A stretch of DNA of 12,507 bases from CAZWHE01 sp964633825 (GTDB lineage: Bacteria > Planctomycetota > B15-G4 > CAYZWU01): contig CAZWHE010000124.1 in the NCBI GenBank assembly GCA_964633825.1, forward strand, positions 1 through 12,507, read 5' to 3'. The notes under the pieces were generated by a model. It did no database searches. It was not told the DNA's origin and was given only the letters and a program-made list of their open reading frames with translations. The position numbers were made by a program, and so were the translations under genes. Shown piece after piece: positions 1 through 6,813 of the stretch. How positions within the stretch are numbered: position 1 is the first letter of the stretch; the number at the start of each line of letters is the position of its first letter.

Positions 1-500
1 GCCGTGGATGTTCATGTGGCTGTCCGTGCCGACCAGGGTCGATCAAGGGAGGCAGATCCCGTTCTCGATGAGCACGTGGCTCCCGATGCCGGCGTCCACG
101 TCGAAGACGCGGATCCCCCGGTCGCGCGCGAACTCCCTGCAGGCCTGCTGGTTGTTGGCGTAGGGGATCGTGTTGGCCGGGGCGTTGCAGTCGAAGGTGA
201 AAAAGGTGGCCGACTCGTCGTCGACCTTCTCGCCCGGGTACTCGCGCTCGAAGTTCCGGACCACATTGGCGCCGCCGAAATCGCGCGCGCTCCGCACGTC
301 GAGGCCGATCCATGTGATCTCGCCGGCAGCTACGCTGCCGAAGTCGCCGGCCGCCCGGCAGGCCCAGTAGCCCGGCCCGGAGCGCGCCCCCCCCCCCCGG
401 GGGCCACGCCGCCGGCCGCTCCGCGGCCGAAGGCGCCGGCACCCCCGCGGCCGCCCGCCGCGTGCGCGGCCAGGATCTTTTCGATGATCGTCTTGCCCAC
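1..500 (-). pseudogene. Aconitase-family hydro-lyase large subunit, N-terminal part, apparently broken and cut by the window edge
   Basis: Homologous to large subunits of the aconitase/3-isopropylmalate dehydratase family, which hold a [4Fe-4S] cluster and dehydrate and rehydrate hydroxy-polycarboxylates. The likely start is GTG at 498-500, with GGGAGG about 7 nt upstream and 13 nt after the stop of the dehydrogenase gene; the peptide begins VGKTIIEKILAAHA, a typical family N-terminus. The frame then passes through a Gly/Ala/Arg-rich stretch to a run of 12 C (387-398) and closes at a stop shortly after. One extra base in that run restores a frame reading GEITWIGLDVRSARDFGGAN, then VFDVDAGIGSHVLIENGICL, which is clearly family sequence. 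A TGA at 43-45 interrupts it where Gly is expected; the frame continues STLVGTDSHMNIHG to the window edge. Cluster cysteines would lie beyond the window. It is either a decaying gene or two sequence errors; the protein family is clear, the substrate is not. Confidence 0.75.
387..398. repeat. 12-base C homopolymer at a frameshift
   Basis: A run of 12 C on the + strand (G in the coding sense) inside the aconitase-like gene. The upstream coding frame and the clearly homologous downstream frame differ by exactly one base across this run, so a 13-base run would join them. Homopolymers of this length are prone both to sequencing error and to real slipped-strand variation. Confidence 0.8.
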
Positions 501-513
501 CAGGGCCTCCCTG

Positions 514-1632
514 TCAGATCCGCTCGATCACGGCCTTGGCCACGTCGAGAGTTCCGGCTTCACCGCCCATGTCGTACGTCCGGACAGCGCCATCCTCGAG
601 AACACCCGCGACCGAATCGTGAAGCGCCTTCGCCCTGTCGCCCTCGTCGAGGTAGTCGAGCATCATCTTCGTGGTGAGCAGCATGGCCATGGGATTGACC
701 TTGTATTGGCCCGCGTACTTGGGCGCCGAGCCGTGCGTCGGCTCGAACACGGCGTATTCGTCGCCGATGTTGCCCGAGCTGGCGAAACCGAGGCCACCCA
801 CGAGCTGGGCGCAGAGGTCGGAGACGATGTCGCCGAACATGTTGGTCGCCACGAGCACGCCGTAATCCTCGGGGTTCTTGACGAGCCACATGCACATGGC
901 GTCGATGTTGGTTTCCCAGAGGTCGATGCCGGGATAGTCCTTGGCCACCTTCCGCGCCGACCGCACCATGAGGCCCGACGTTTCGCGGATCACGTTCGGT
1001 TTCTCCACAACGGTGACCGTCTTGTAGCCGTGCTTCTTGGCATACTCGAAAGCCTGGCGCGCGATGCTCTCGCACCCCCCGCGGCTGAACACCCTGCACG
1101 AGAGGGCGATATCGTCCCCCGAAACACCATCGAACTTCTTCATGTTGGGGTTGTGCTCCACGAGGGCGGCGCGCACCGCGTCGGGCAGGGGGTGGAACTC
1201 GACGCCCGAGTAGAGGCCTTCCGTGTTCTCCCTGAAAACAACGAGGTCGATGTTGTCGCGGTAGTTGAGCGGATTTCCGGGAAATGCCTTGCAGGGGCGG
1301 AGGTTCGTATGGAGGTTGAACTCCTGGCGGAGCCGCACGATCGGGCTCCGGTAGGAAAAACCCTTGTCGCGCAGCTCGGGCGCGAGCTCGGCCGCGGCCT
1401 CCTCCTTCGGCTTCGACGTGATCGCGCCGAAAAGAGCGCACGTCGTTGTCTTGAGCATCTCGATCGTTCTGTCGGGAAGGGGGTTTCCCTCTTTTTTCCA
1501 GAACTCCCAGCCGATGTCGCCGTGGATATATTCCGCATCGAACCCGAGGTGGTCGAGAACCATGCGGGCTGCTTCCATCACGTCGTTGCCGATCCCGTCT
1601 CCCGGGAGCCATGCGATCTTGTACTTTGCCAT
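514..1632 (-). CDS. Isocitrate/homoisocitrate-type dehydrogenase (beta-decarboxylating family)
   Basis: A 372-aa member of the isocitrate/isopropylmalate/homoisocitrate dehydrogenase family, which oxidises a 3-hydroxy acid and decarboxylates the product using NAD(P)+ and Mg2+/Mn2+. Start ATG at 1630-1632 follows AAAAGGA. Visible landmarks are PGDGIG (10-15), the substrate loop SPIVRLR (96-102), NLRP (110-113), RENTEG (134-139), K211 and N213 in the catalytic Lys segment, D244, and NMFGDIVSD with D268 and D272 as metal ligands. The coenzyme loop reads HGSAPKYAG; Lys-Tyr at 305-306 matches the NADP-preferring E. coli isocitrate dehydrogenase, whereas NAD enzymes usually have an Asp there. The substrate loop has Ile at 98 where E. 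coli has Asn115; from memory SPIV resembles fungal homoisocitrate dehydrogenases. Family membership is certain, substrate is not. It lies between LeuCD-like genes upstream and another hydro-lyase downstream. Confidence 0.93.
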   Translation of the reverse strand: MAKYKIAWLPGDGIGNDVMEAARMVLDHLGFDAEYIHGDIGWEFWKKEGNPLPDRTIEMLKTTTCALFGAITSKPKEEAAAELAPELRDKGFSYRSPIVRLRQEFNLHTNLRPCKAFPGNPLNYRDNIDLVVFRENTEGLYSGVEFHPLPDAVRAALVEHNPNMKKFDGVSGDDIALSCRVFSRGGCESIARQAFEYAKKHGYKTVTVVEKPNVIRETSGLMVRSARKVAKDYPGIDLWETNIDAMCMWLVKNPEDYGVLVATNMFGDIVSDLCAQLVGGLGFASSGNIGDEYAVFEPTHGSAPKYAGQYKVNPMAMLLTTKMMLDYLDEGDRAKALHDSVAGVLEDGAVRTYDMGGEAGTLDVAKAVIERI

Positions 1633-1778
1633 CTTTGCGTCCTTTTCATCCAGCCCGGAGCAGGTCCCGGCCCAGGGAAAACCTAACCGGCGCGAAAAAT
1701 ACGTGAATAAACCACAAAAAACAACGAATACAACGGAGAATTCAGAATGATCTCCAAATGGAAGCGCCCCGCCCGGCA

Positions 1779-1924
1779 TTCAACGTCCCACGTGGGGTTG
1801 AGATAAAAGTCCGTCGTGAAGCTTGATAAACATTTTTTCTCCCCCCACCCGAAACAGGGGGAGAAAAAATGTTGAACAAACTTCACGCCGGGGTTTTGTC
1901 TCAGCCTCACGTGGGACATTTGAA
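1779..1924. repeat. 146-bp near-perfect palindrome (MITE-like or long hairpin)
   Basis: The two halves are reverse complements with few differences. The inner 31-base arms (1815-1845 and 1857-1887) differ at four positions and enclose an 11-base loop; the stem includes CATTTTTTCTCCCCC against GGGGGAGAAAAAATG. Outward, the arms keep matching through TGAGA(T/C)AAAA to a CACGTG block at each end (1789-1794 and 1908-1913), equidistant from the centre, and end at TTCAA/TTGAA. No transposase is present. It may be a non-autonomous mobile element, or may act in the transcript as a stability or attenuation hairpin between the LeuD-like gene and the dehydrogenase. Confidence 0.8.
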
Positions 1925-1942
1925 CTCTACGACATGAGCAAT

Positions 1943-1956
1943 GACCCACGTGGGTC
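1943..1956. repeat. CACGTG-centred palindrome (third of four copies)
   Basis: GACCCACGTGGGTC is a perfect 14-bp palindrome sharing the CCCACGTGGG core with sites at 1786-1797, 1905-1917 (one base off) and 1979-1994. It could be an operator half of a repeated array or a piece of the neighbouring repeat family. Confidence 0.6.
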
Positions 1957-1978
1957 GGGATATCGGCATCCCTTGATG

Positions 1979-1994
1979 TGTCCCACGTGGGACA
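1979..1994. repeat. CACGTG-centred palindrome (fourth of four copies)
   Basis: TGTCCCACGTGGGACA is a perfect 16-bp palindrome, 37 bp centre to centre from the copy at 1943-1956 and 37 bp beyond the end of the LeuD-like gene. The shared core with the ends of the 146-bp palindrome suggests the same repeat family or a common binding protein. Confidence 0.6.
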
Positions 1995-2030
1995 TCGAAG
2001 CCGCCCGACACGACCCGCCGCCCGCCCCCT

Positions 2031-2528
2031 CTACTCCTCGATGCCGAGCTTCTTCCGCGTGTAGGGAACGAGCCCGCCCGCCTCCATGATGCCCGTGATC
2101 TCCGGGGGGAGGGGCGGAAACTCGAGAACGCCCTTGCCGCAGGTGAGCGTGCCCTTCTCGAAATCGATCTTGATCTCTTCCCCCGCCTCGATCGAGCCGT
2201 GGGCTTTCTCGTTCTGCACGAGGGGCAGGCCGGCGTTGATGGCGTTTCGGAAAAAGAGGCGCGAAAAGGACGACGCCACGACCGCGCCGGCGCCCGCGAA
2301 CTTGAGGCAGGTGGCGGCCTGTTCCCGCGAGGAGCCGCACCCGAAGTTGCGTCCCGCAACGATCACGTCGCCGGGCTCCACCTTCTCGGCAAACCCGGGA
2401 TCGAGGTCTTCGAGCGCGTGGGACGCCATCTCCTTCGGGTCCTTGACCGTGTAGGTGTACTTGCCCGGAAAAATAACGTCCGTGTTGACGTCGTCTCCGT
2501 ACTTGAAAACCTTTCCCTTCACCTTCAT
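2031..2528 (-). CDS. leuD: LeuD/HacB-like hydro-lyase small subunit
   Basis: A 165-aa small (swivelling-domain) subunit of a 3-isopropylmalate dehydratase/homoaconitase-type enzyme, of the short archaeal-type length. The start ATG (2526-2528) follows AAGGAG by 6 nt. Family motifs are GDDVNTDVIFPG (11-22), GDVIVAGRNFGCGSSREQA (53-71), which carries the active-site Ser and Arg, and FFRNAINAGLPL (92-103). The loop that contacts the substrate side chain, YLRT in Methanocaldococcus homoaconitase and YLVY in its isopropylmalate isomerase, reads YTYT here (24-27), so the substrate cannot be assigned from these reference loops. It lies 28 bp after the LeuC-like gene and is surely its partner. The symbol follows the family name, not a proven role in leucine synthesis. 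Confidence 0.93.
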   Translation of the reverse strand: MKVKGKVFKYGDDVNTDVIFPGKYTYTVKDPKEMASHALEDLDPGFAEKVEPGDVIVAGRNFGCGSSREQAATCLKFAGAGAVVASSFSRLFFRNAINAGLPLVQNEKAHGSIEAGEEIKIDFEKGTLTCGKGVLEFPPLPPEITGIMEAGGLVPYTRKKLGIEE

Positions 2529-2556
2529 GGCAGACTCCTTGGTGCGGCCCGGCTTG

Positions 2557-3804
2557 TCAATCGCGGGGATCGGCGATCTCGCCCCGAAGGGCCGAGGCCG
2601 CCACCGTGGCCGGGCTGGCGAGGTAGATCTCGGCGTCGCGGCACCCCATGCGCCCCTTGAAATTGCGGTTCGCCGTGGAGAGGCAGACCTCACCCGGCGC
2701 GAGCGCGCCCTCGTGGGCGCCCAGGCAGGGGCCGCAGCCCGGGTTCATGATCACGCCGCCCGCCTCGACAAAGGCCTCGATGAGGCCCTCGCGCAGGGCG
2801 CCGAGATAGACCTCCATCGAAGCCGGAAAGACGAGAAGGCGCGTGCCCGGCGCGACCTTCTTCCCGCGCAGGATCTCGGCGGCCATACGCAGGTCCTCGA
2901 GCCGGCCGTTGGTGCACGTGCCGAGAAGGGCCTGGTCGATGGGCCGCCCGGCCGCCTCCCGCACGGGATGGACATTGTCCACCGTGTGGGGAGAGGCGAT
3001 CTGGGGCTCGAGGGCCGAGGCGTCGTAGGAAAGCTCCTCGGAAAAAAGGGCGTCCTCGTCGGAGAGCACGGCTTCGTACTCCTTGCCCGTGCGCCCTTGG
3101 AGCCAGGCCTCGGTCACGGCATCGGGCGGCACGTAGCCGATCTTGCACCCCATCTCGACGGCCATGTTGCAGAGCGTCATCCGTCCCGAGACCGACATCT
3201 CGTCGACAGCGGTTCCGCAGTATTCCACGGCGCGGTAGAGGCCGCCGTCGGCGCCCTTGTCGCCGATCACCTTGAGAGCCAGGTCCTTGGGCATGACCCT
3301 CTCGGCGAAGGAACCGTCGACGCGCACCCGGATCGTTTCGGGCACGCGGAGCCAGATCTCGCCCGTGGCCCAGATCACGGCCATCTCGGTCCGGCCCACG
3401 CCGGCCGCGAAAGCGCCGAAGGCGCCGTACGTCGTGGTGTGCGAGTCGGACCCCACGATGAGCTGCCCGGGCAGGGCGTGCCCCTTCTCGGGAAGGACCT
3501 GGTGGCAGACCCCCTTGTTGATGTCGTAGAAATTCTCGATCCCGTGCTCGGCCACGAACTCGCGGATCACCTTGTGGTTCATGGCGTACTTCTCGTCGGC
3601 CGCCGGGACGCAGTGGTCGAGAATCACGACCGGCATGGCGGGATCGAAAACCTTCTCCACGCCGATCTTTTTGAAATGGTCGGCAATGGCGGCCGTGTTG
3701 TCGTGCGAAAGCGCCTTGTCGGGCTTGATCGTCACGATCTCGCCCGCACGGACGGCGCCGCCCGTTTTCCGGCTCAGGATCTTTTCGGCGAATGTCTGGC
3801 CCAT
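2557..3804 (-). CDS. leuC: LeuC/HacA-like hydro-lyase large subunit
   Basis: A 415-aa large subunit of a heterodimeric aconitase-family enzyme (3-isopropylmalate dehydratase or homoaconitase type). It should bind a [4Fe-4S] cluster through Cys297 (GTCTNGR), Cys357 and Cys360 (NPGCGPC), all present. GSDSHTTTYGAFG (118-130) and ANRNFKGRMG (378-387) are intact family motifs, and the length fits the short archaeal-type LeuC/HacA class (about 415-420 aa). The start ATG at 3802-3804 lies 13 nt after the stop of the HD gene, whose TGA overlaps a GAGG ribosome-binding site, so the two are probably co-translated. No frameshift is seen, in contrast to the second aconitase-like gene at the left edge. 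Together with LeuD-like and the dehydrogenase it could serve isocitrate, homoisocitrate or isopropylmalate chemistry; no citrate, homocitrate or isopropylmalate synthase is in the window to decide. Confidence 0.95.
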   Translation of the reverse strand: MGQTFAEKILSRKTGGAVRAGEIVTIKPDKALSHDNTAAIADHFKKIGVEKVFDPAMPVVILDHCVPAADEKYAMNHKVIREFVAEHGIENFYDINKGVCHQVLPEKGHALPGQLIVGSDSHTTTYGAFGAFAAGVGRTEMAVIWATGEIWLRVPETIRVRVDGSFAERVMPKDLALKVIGDKGADGGLYRAVEYCGTAVDEMSVSGRMTLCNMAVEMGCKIGYVPPDAVTEAWLQGRTGKEYEAVLSDEDALFSEELSYDASALEPQIASPHTVDNVHPVREAAGRPIDQALLGTCTNGRLEDLRMAAEILRGKKVAPGTRLLVFPASMEVYLGALREGLIEAFVEAGGVIMNPGCGPCLGAHEGALAPGEVCLSTANRNFKGRMGCRDAEIYLASPATVAASALRGEIADPRD

Positions 3805-3817
3805 GATTGTCTCAACC

Positions 3818-4351
3818 TCAGAAATGGAAGGGCTCGAAATTGATGAAGTCGGCGTGGTGAATGATCACGGCCTCGGGCAGAGCGCGGGCGCCCGTCCCCT
3901 CCTTCGCGTGGACGGCGATCATGTGAAGGACCTCGTCGGGCAGGCCCGATTCGTAACCGAGCCCCACCCCCGAAAAGGGATGGCGCAGCATGCGGCCCTT
4001 CGGGCTCTTTACGAAGCGCCCCCCTTCCTCGCAGTACTCGACGAGCTTGCCCACGTCGTGGAGGAGCGCTCCCGAGGTGAGGCGGTCCATGTCGATGGGC
4101 ATCCTCTCCGTGTAGATCTCCTTCAGCACGAGGGCGCTCTCGCGCGCGACGCGCGTCACGCCGCGCACGTGCTCGACCATGTTGCACGGGCAGGGATCGA
4201 GGAGAAGGGTGAAGGGCATGCGAACGAGGTCGGGCGGCGACCAGCCCCCCTCGGTCATCGCCTTCTCGAACACGAGGAGAGTTTGATCCCGCAGGCCCGC
4301 GTCCTCGATCAATCCGAACTCGGGAATGAGGTCGAGCAATTCTTTTTTCAT
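3818..4351 (-). CDS. HD-domain metal-dependent phosphohydrolase
   Basis: A 177-aa HD-superfamily protein. The metal-binding residues are visible in order: H61 (EHVRG), H98-D99 (LLHDVGK), H124 (RHPFSG), H148 (AVHAKEG) and D168 (IIHHADF). This H-HD-H-H-D spacing is typical of dinuclear HD hydrolases that cut phosphate esters, including nucleotides; the natural substrate is unknown. There is no signal peptide or second domain. The start ATG at 4349-4351 has AAGGGTGG upstream; an in-frame start 23 codons earlier would overlap the predicted promoter and is less likely. It is the first gene of the HD-LeuC-LeuD unit, 13 bp from the next gene, which suggests a linked role, perhaps regulatory or in removing a phosphorylated metabolite; that is inference only. 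Confidence 0.88.
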   Translation of the reverse strand: MKKELLDLIPEFGLIEDAGLRDQTLLVFEKAMTEGGWSPPDLVRMPFTLLLDPCPCNMVEHVRGVTRVARESALVLKEIYTERMPIDMDRLTSGALLHDVGKLVEYCEEGGRFVKSPKGRMLRHPFSGVGLGYESGLPDEVLHMIAVHAKEGTGARALPEAVIIHHADFINFEPFHF

Positions 4352-4390
4352 GAGCGCCACCCTTAAAAACTTCCGTTTCGTAAAAGGAAG

Positions 4391-4420
4391 ATTATGTCCG
4401 GACAGGGGACTTCTTTTCAA
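4391..4420 (-). promoter_or_regulatory. Predicted sigma70-like promoter of the HD-LeuC-LeuD unit
   Basis: On the minus strand TTGAAA (4415-4420) and CATAAT (4391-4396) are separated by 18 bp; each matches the sigma70 consensus at five of six positions. Transcription would start about 30 nt before the HD-protein ATG, just downstream of the 187-bp palindrome that ends the previous gene, so the metabolic genes probably have their own promoter. Confidence 0.5.
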
Positions 4421-4464
4421 GGAGATTGGATAGAGGGTGGTTTTTTTTCACTCGGAAGAGCTTG

Positions 4465-4651
4465 CCTCAAAGCGTCAGAAATTTCCGAGCAGAAATGTTC
4501 GATAGTGCGACAGATGGAGCAAAAAACGGGATTTTTCTTCCGGAGCTTGGTTCACGCCAAGTGAGGACAGGAAAATTCCGTTTTTTGCTCCAGATGGCGT
4601 GCTATCGGGCAAGCGCAGCGTTTTATGCCGGAAATTTCTGACGCTTTGAGG
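4465..4651. repeat. 187-bp near-palindrome abutting the receptor stop codon (MITE-like)
   Basis: Its outer 23 bp are a perfect inverted repeat (4465-4487 against 4629-4651, beginning CCTCAAAGCGTCAGAAATTT). Inside, CGATAG (4500-4505 against 4602-4607) and a 15-bp block TGGAGCAAAAAACGG (4515-4529 against 4578-4592) are also inverted, and a small hairpin CTTGG-TTCACG-CCAAG (4546-4561) lies near the centre. The outer end touches the TAA of the TonB receptor with no spacer. There is no transposase and no clear target-site duplication. It could be a miniature mobile element that now also works as a 3' hairpin for the receptor mRNA; no U-tract follows, so it is not a classical intrinsic terminator. 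Confidence 0.85.
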
Positions 4652-6745
4652 TTAGAACCGGCAGCGGAAAGAGAGGATGAAGCTGCGGCCCGGTTCGTTC
4701 TGGCCCGACCCGTGAACGCGGTAGTCCTTGTTCAGCACGTTCTCGAGTGCGGCGACGAACGTGATCGACGGCGTGACCCGCCACCCGCCGCGGAGGTTGA
4801 AAACCGTCCACCCCGGCGTCCCGCCCGGCGGGATCCGCTGCGCGTCGGTCCGGTCGCGGAGAGCGAGCCTGTCCTGGTCGGCGCTCATGAAAGACTCGGC
4901 CATCACCCAGTAACCGCTCCGGGGCGGTTCGTACCGCACGCCGACCCGGCCCGAGAAGGGCAGCATCCGGCTCACGGGCTTGTCCACCTTTCCGCCCGTG
5001 CCGAACTGATCGACCCGGCCGTTCATCCACGAGGCGCTTCCCATGAGGGTCCACGCCTCAAGAAGGCTCAGCGAGAGCCCGGCCTCGACGCCGTGGATGA
5101 AGCCGTCCCCCACGTTGTCTTTCCGGACCTCGGGGGTGCCGCCGATCATGACGCCCGTGGGCGACTGGACGATCATGTCGTCGATCTCGGTGCGCCAGAG
5201 GGCCACCTCCCCTTCGAGAGGCCCGGCCTTCTTCCGGACCCCGGCTTCGCAGGTCAGGTAATACTCGGGATCGAGCCCGGGAGACGGCGTCTCCACGGCG
5301 CTCGTCGCGTCGAGGGCGGTCAGGTCGGAGAGGTTGGGCGCCCTAAAACCCTGGGAGACGCCGCCGAAGAGGTTCCACCCCGAGCCCGCGTGGTAGAGGG
5401 CCCTGATGCTTCCCACGGCCGAGCCCGACCGGTCGCTCACGGAGATGACCGATCCGGGAACGAGCGGGTCTTCCACCTTGTCCGCCCGGGCCGAAGCGCG
5501 GGTGTAGCGGATGCCCGTGATCACGTCGAGCGCGCCGAAGCTCTTCTCGTTCTGCACGTAAAAGTCGAGGAGGCCGTACTCGGCCCGGTCCCCCACCGGC
5601 CCCTGGATATCCTCGCCGAGGTAGACGCCGTTCAGGTAGTTTTTTCTCCAGCTATCCACGTCGTCCCGGTAGTACTCGGTTCCCACTGTCCAGACGCCGG
5701 CCCCAGTCTCCCGCTCGAGCTGGAAAGAAGCGCCCAGCGTGTGGACCTCGAACCCGGTGAGATCGCGGCGCGCCCCCGTGCGCAACCGGTCGCGCTCCTG
5801 TGCCTGCCTGTGGCTCGACAGGGTGAATGTCGCCCGGTCGAAGAAACGCAGAAACCGGTCGATGCTGAGGCGGCCGTAAACGAGGTCGCGGTTCTGATCG
5901 AGATCGCGGCGAAGCTCGTTCCCCATGGTCGTGCCGTGCCAGGGGCGGGCGTGGATCGTTCTGTGCGTGCGCGGCACCTCGTCCTGGTCGACGTGCTGCC
6001 AGGCGACGGTGAGCCAGACATCGTCGCGGAGAAGGAACTCCATCCGCATGTCGCCGTCCCACTCGTCGTACCCCGTCTCGGGCTGCCGTCCCGTGCCGCT
6101 GCCGGCCTTGAGGTCCCCGAAGTTCTTGTATGAAAACCCGCCGTAGAACCCGAAACCGGTTCCGGAGTTTCCGTCCACCTCGATGCGCTCGACAAAGGAC
6201 ATCTCCGCATCGGACCAGCGGACGAGATAGCTCCCGCCCCAATGGTTCCCCGGCTCGAAAGAGCGCCTCCGCTCCGGGATCACGTTGACCACGCCGCCCA
6301 CGGCGTCCGACCCGTAGAGAACGGAAAAGGGACCGCGCACCACCTCGAGCCGCGAGACGGAAAGGGGATCGATCGTGTTGAAGTACTGGTTCGGGCCGGA
6401 CCGGAAAACAGAGTTGTTGAGGCGGATCCCGTCGATCAGGATCAGCGTGTGGAACCCCGTGAAGCCCCGGATATAGGGAGAGCCCTGGCCGTACGCCGTC
6501 TTTTGGACCATCACGGAGGGGACGAGGGCCATCGCTTCGGGAAGGGACCGCGTTGCCCTCTCCTCCAGGGTCTTGGCCGAGATGACGGTGAGGGCGGCCG
6601 GAACGTTTTCGCTCTTCTCCTCGCGGCGCGTCGCCGTGACAACGATCTCGTCAGGGGACGTGCCGCCGGCCTCCTGGGCCGGGAGCTCTGAAAGGATGAG
6701 AGCCGGCAGTACCAAAACTATGGATAACCTCACAGCCGCGGCCAT
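4652..6745 (-). CDS. TonB-dependent outer-membrane receptor
   Basis: A 697-aa TonB-dependent transporter, which imports scarce ligands such as siderophores, haem or cobalamin through the outer membrane. It starts with a signal peptide (hydrophobic stretch 5-18, likely cleavage near PAQEA at 22-26), then a TonB-box-like DEIVVTATR (32-40), a plug domain (about 45-160) with IRGFTGFHTLILIDGIRLNN and VVRGPFSVLYGSDAVGGVVN, and a beta-barrel reaching the C-terminal aromatic residue (RCRF). The start ATG at 6743-6745 follows GGAGG by 5 nt. Length and ending are normal, so it appears intact. The plug resembles haem/haemoglobin-type receptors, but the ligand cannot be named with confidence. No ExbBD, TonB or periplasmic binding gene is in the window. 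Its stop codon is directly followed by the 187-bp palindrome. Confidence 0.95.
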   Translation of the reverse strand: MAAAVRLSIVLVLPALILSELPAQEAGGTSPDEIVVTATRREEKSENVPAALTVISAKTLEERATRSLPEAMALVPSVMVQKTAYGQGSPYIRGFTGFHTLILIDGIRLNNSVFRSGPNQYFNTIDPLSVSRLEVVRGPFSVLYGSDAVGGVVNVIPERRRSFEPGNHWGGSYLVRWSDAEMSFVERIEVDGNSGTGFGFYGGFSYKNFGDLKAGSGTGRQPETGYDEWDGDMRMEFLLRDDVWLTVAWQHVDQDEVPRTHRTIHARPWHGTTMGNELRRDLDQNRDLVYGRLSIDRFLRFFDRATFTLSSHRQAQERDRLRTGARRDLTGFEVHTLGASFQLERETGAGVWTVGTEYYRDDVDSWRKNYLNGVYLGEDIQGPVGDRAEYGLLDFYVQNEKSFGALDVITGIRYTRASARADKVEDPLVPGSVISVSDRSGSAVGSIRALYHAGSGWNLFGGVSQGFRAPNLSDLTALDATSAVETPSPGLDPEYYLTCEAGVRKKAGPLEGEVALWRTEIDDMIVQSPTGVMIGGTPEVRKDNVGDGFIHGVEAGLSLSLLEAWTLMGSASWMNGRVDQFGTGGKVDKPVSRMLPFSGRVGVRYEPPRSGYWVMAESFMSADQDRLALRDRTDAQRIPPGGTPGWTVFNLRGGWRVTPSITFVAALENVLNKDYRVHGSGQNEPGRSFILSFRCRF

Positions 6746-6813
6746 ATTCTCCTCCGTGATATAACAATGAAACCAGCGAAAACCGCCCGGCAGGCAGCCG
6801 GATGAATGACCGC

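Larger units (their letters stand above)
1633..2030. other. 400-bp intergenic region full of palindromes
   Basis: No convincing gene lies between the LeuD-like stop and the dehydrogenase start. Two overlapping 88-codon frames, one per strand, are generated by the palindromes themselves and lack any family signature. From high to low coordinate the region holds two isolated CACGTG-centred palindromes, a small hairpin (GGGAT/ATCCC, 1957-1972), a 146-bp near-palindrome (1779-1924), and an A-rich stretch at 1696-1750 of the type ACCACAAAAAACAACGAATA. I found no strong sigma70-like promoter for the dehydrogenase gene. Confidence 0.7.

Noticed and set aside
43..45. Second selenocysteine codon in the aconitase-like gene
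   Set aside because: Family members have Gly here, the site is not a redox or cluster ligand, and the upstream frame is also broken, so decay or sequence error fits better.
4..1686. Long plus-strand open frame of 560 codons
   Set aside because: It lies antisense to the dehydrogenase and aconitase-like genes, has no family signature, and is what high-GC codon bias produces opposite real genes.
1683..1949. Possible 88-aa protein between the LeuD-like gene and the dehydrogenase
   Set aside because: It is almost wholly made of the 146-bp palindrome, and a similar frame exists on the other strand; repeats of this kind yield spurious ORFs.
2455..3843. Plus-strand open frame of 462 codons
   Set aside because: Exact shadow of the LeuC-like gene, rich in His, Arg, Gly and Asp from antisense GC-rich codons; no domain recognised.
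4625..6133. Plus-strand open frame of 502 codons
   Set aside because: Antisense to the TonB receptor, begins inside the palindrome, and has no ribosome-binding site or homology signal.
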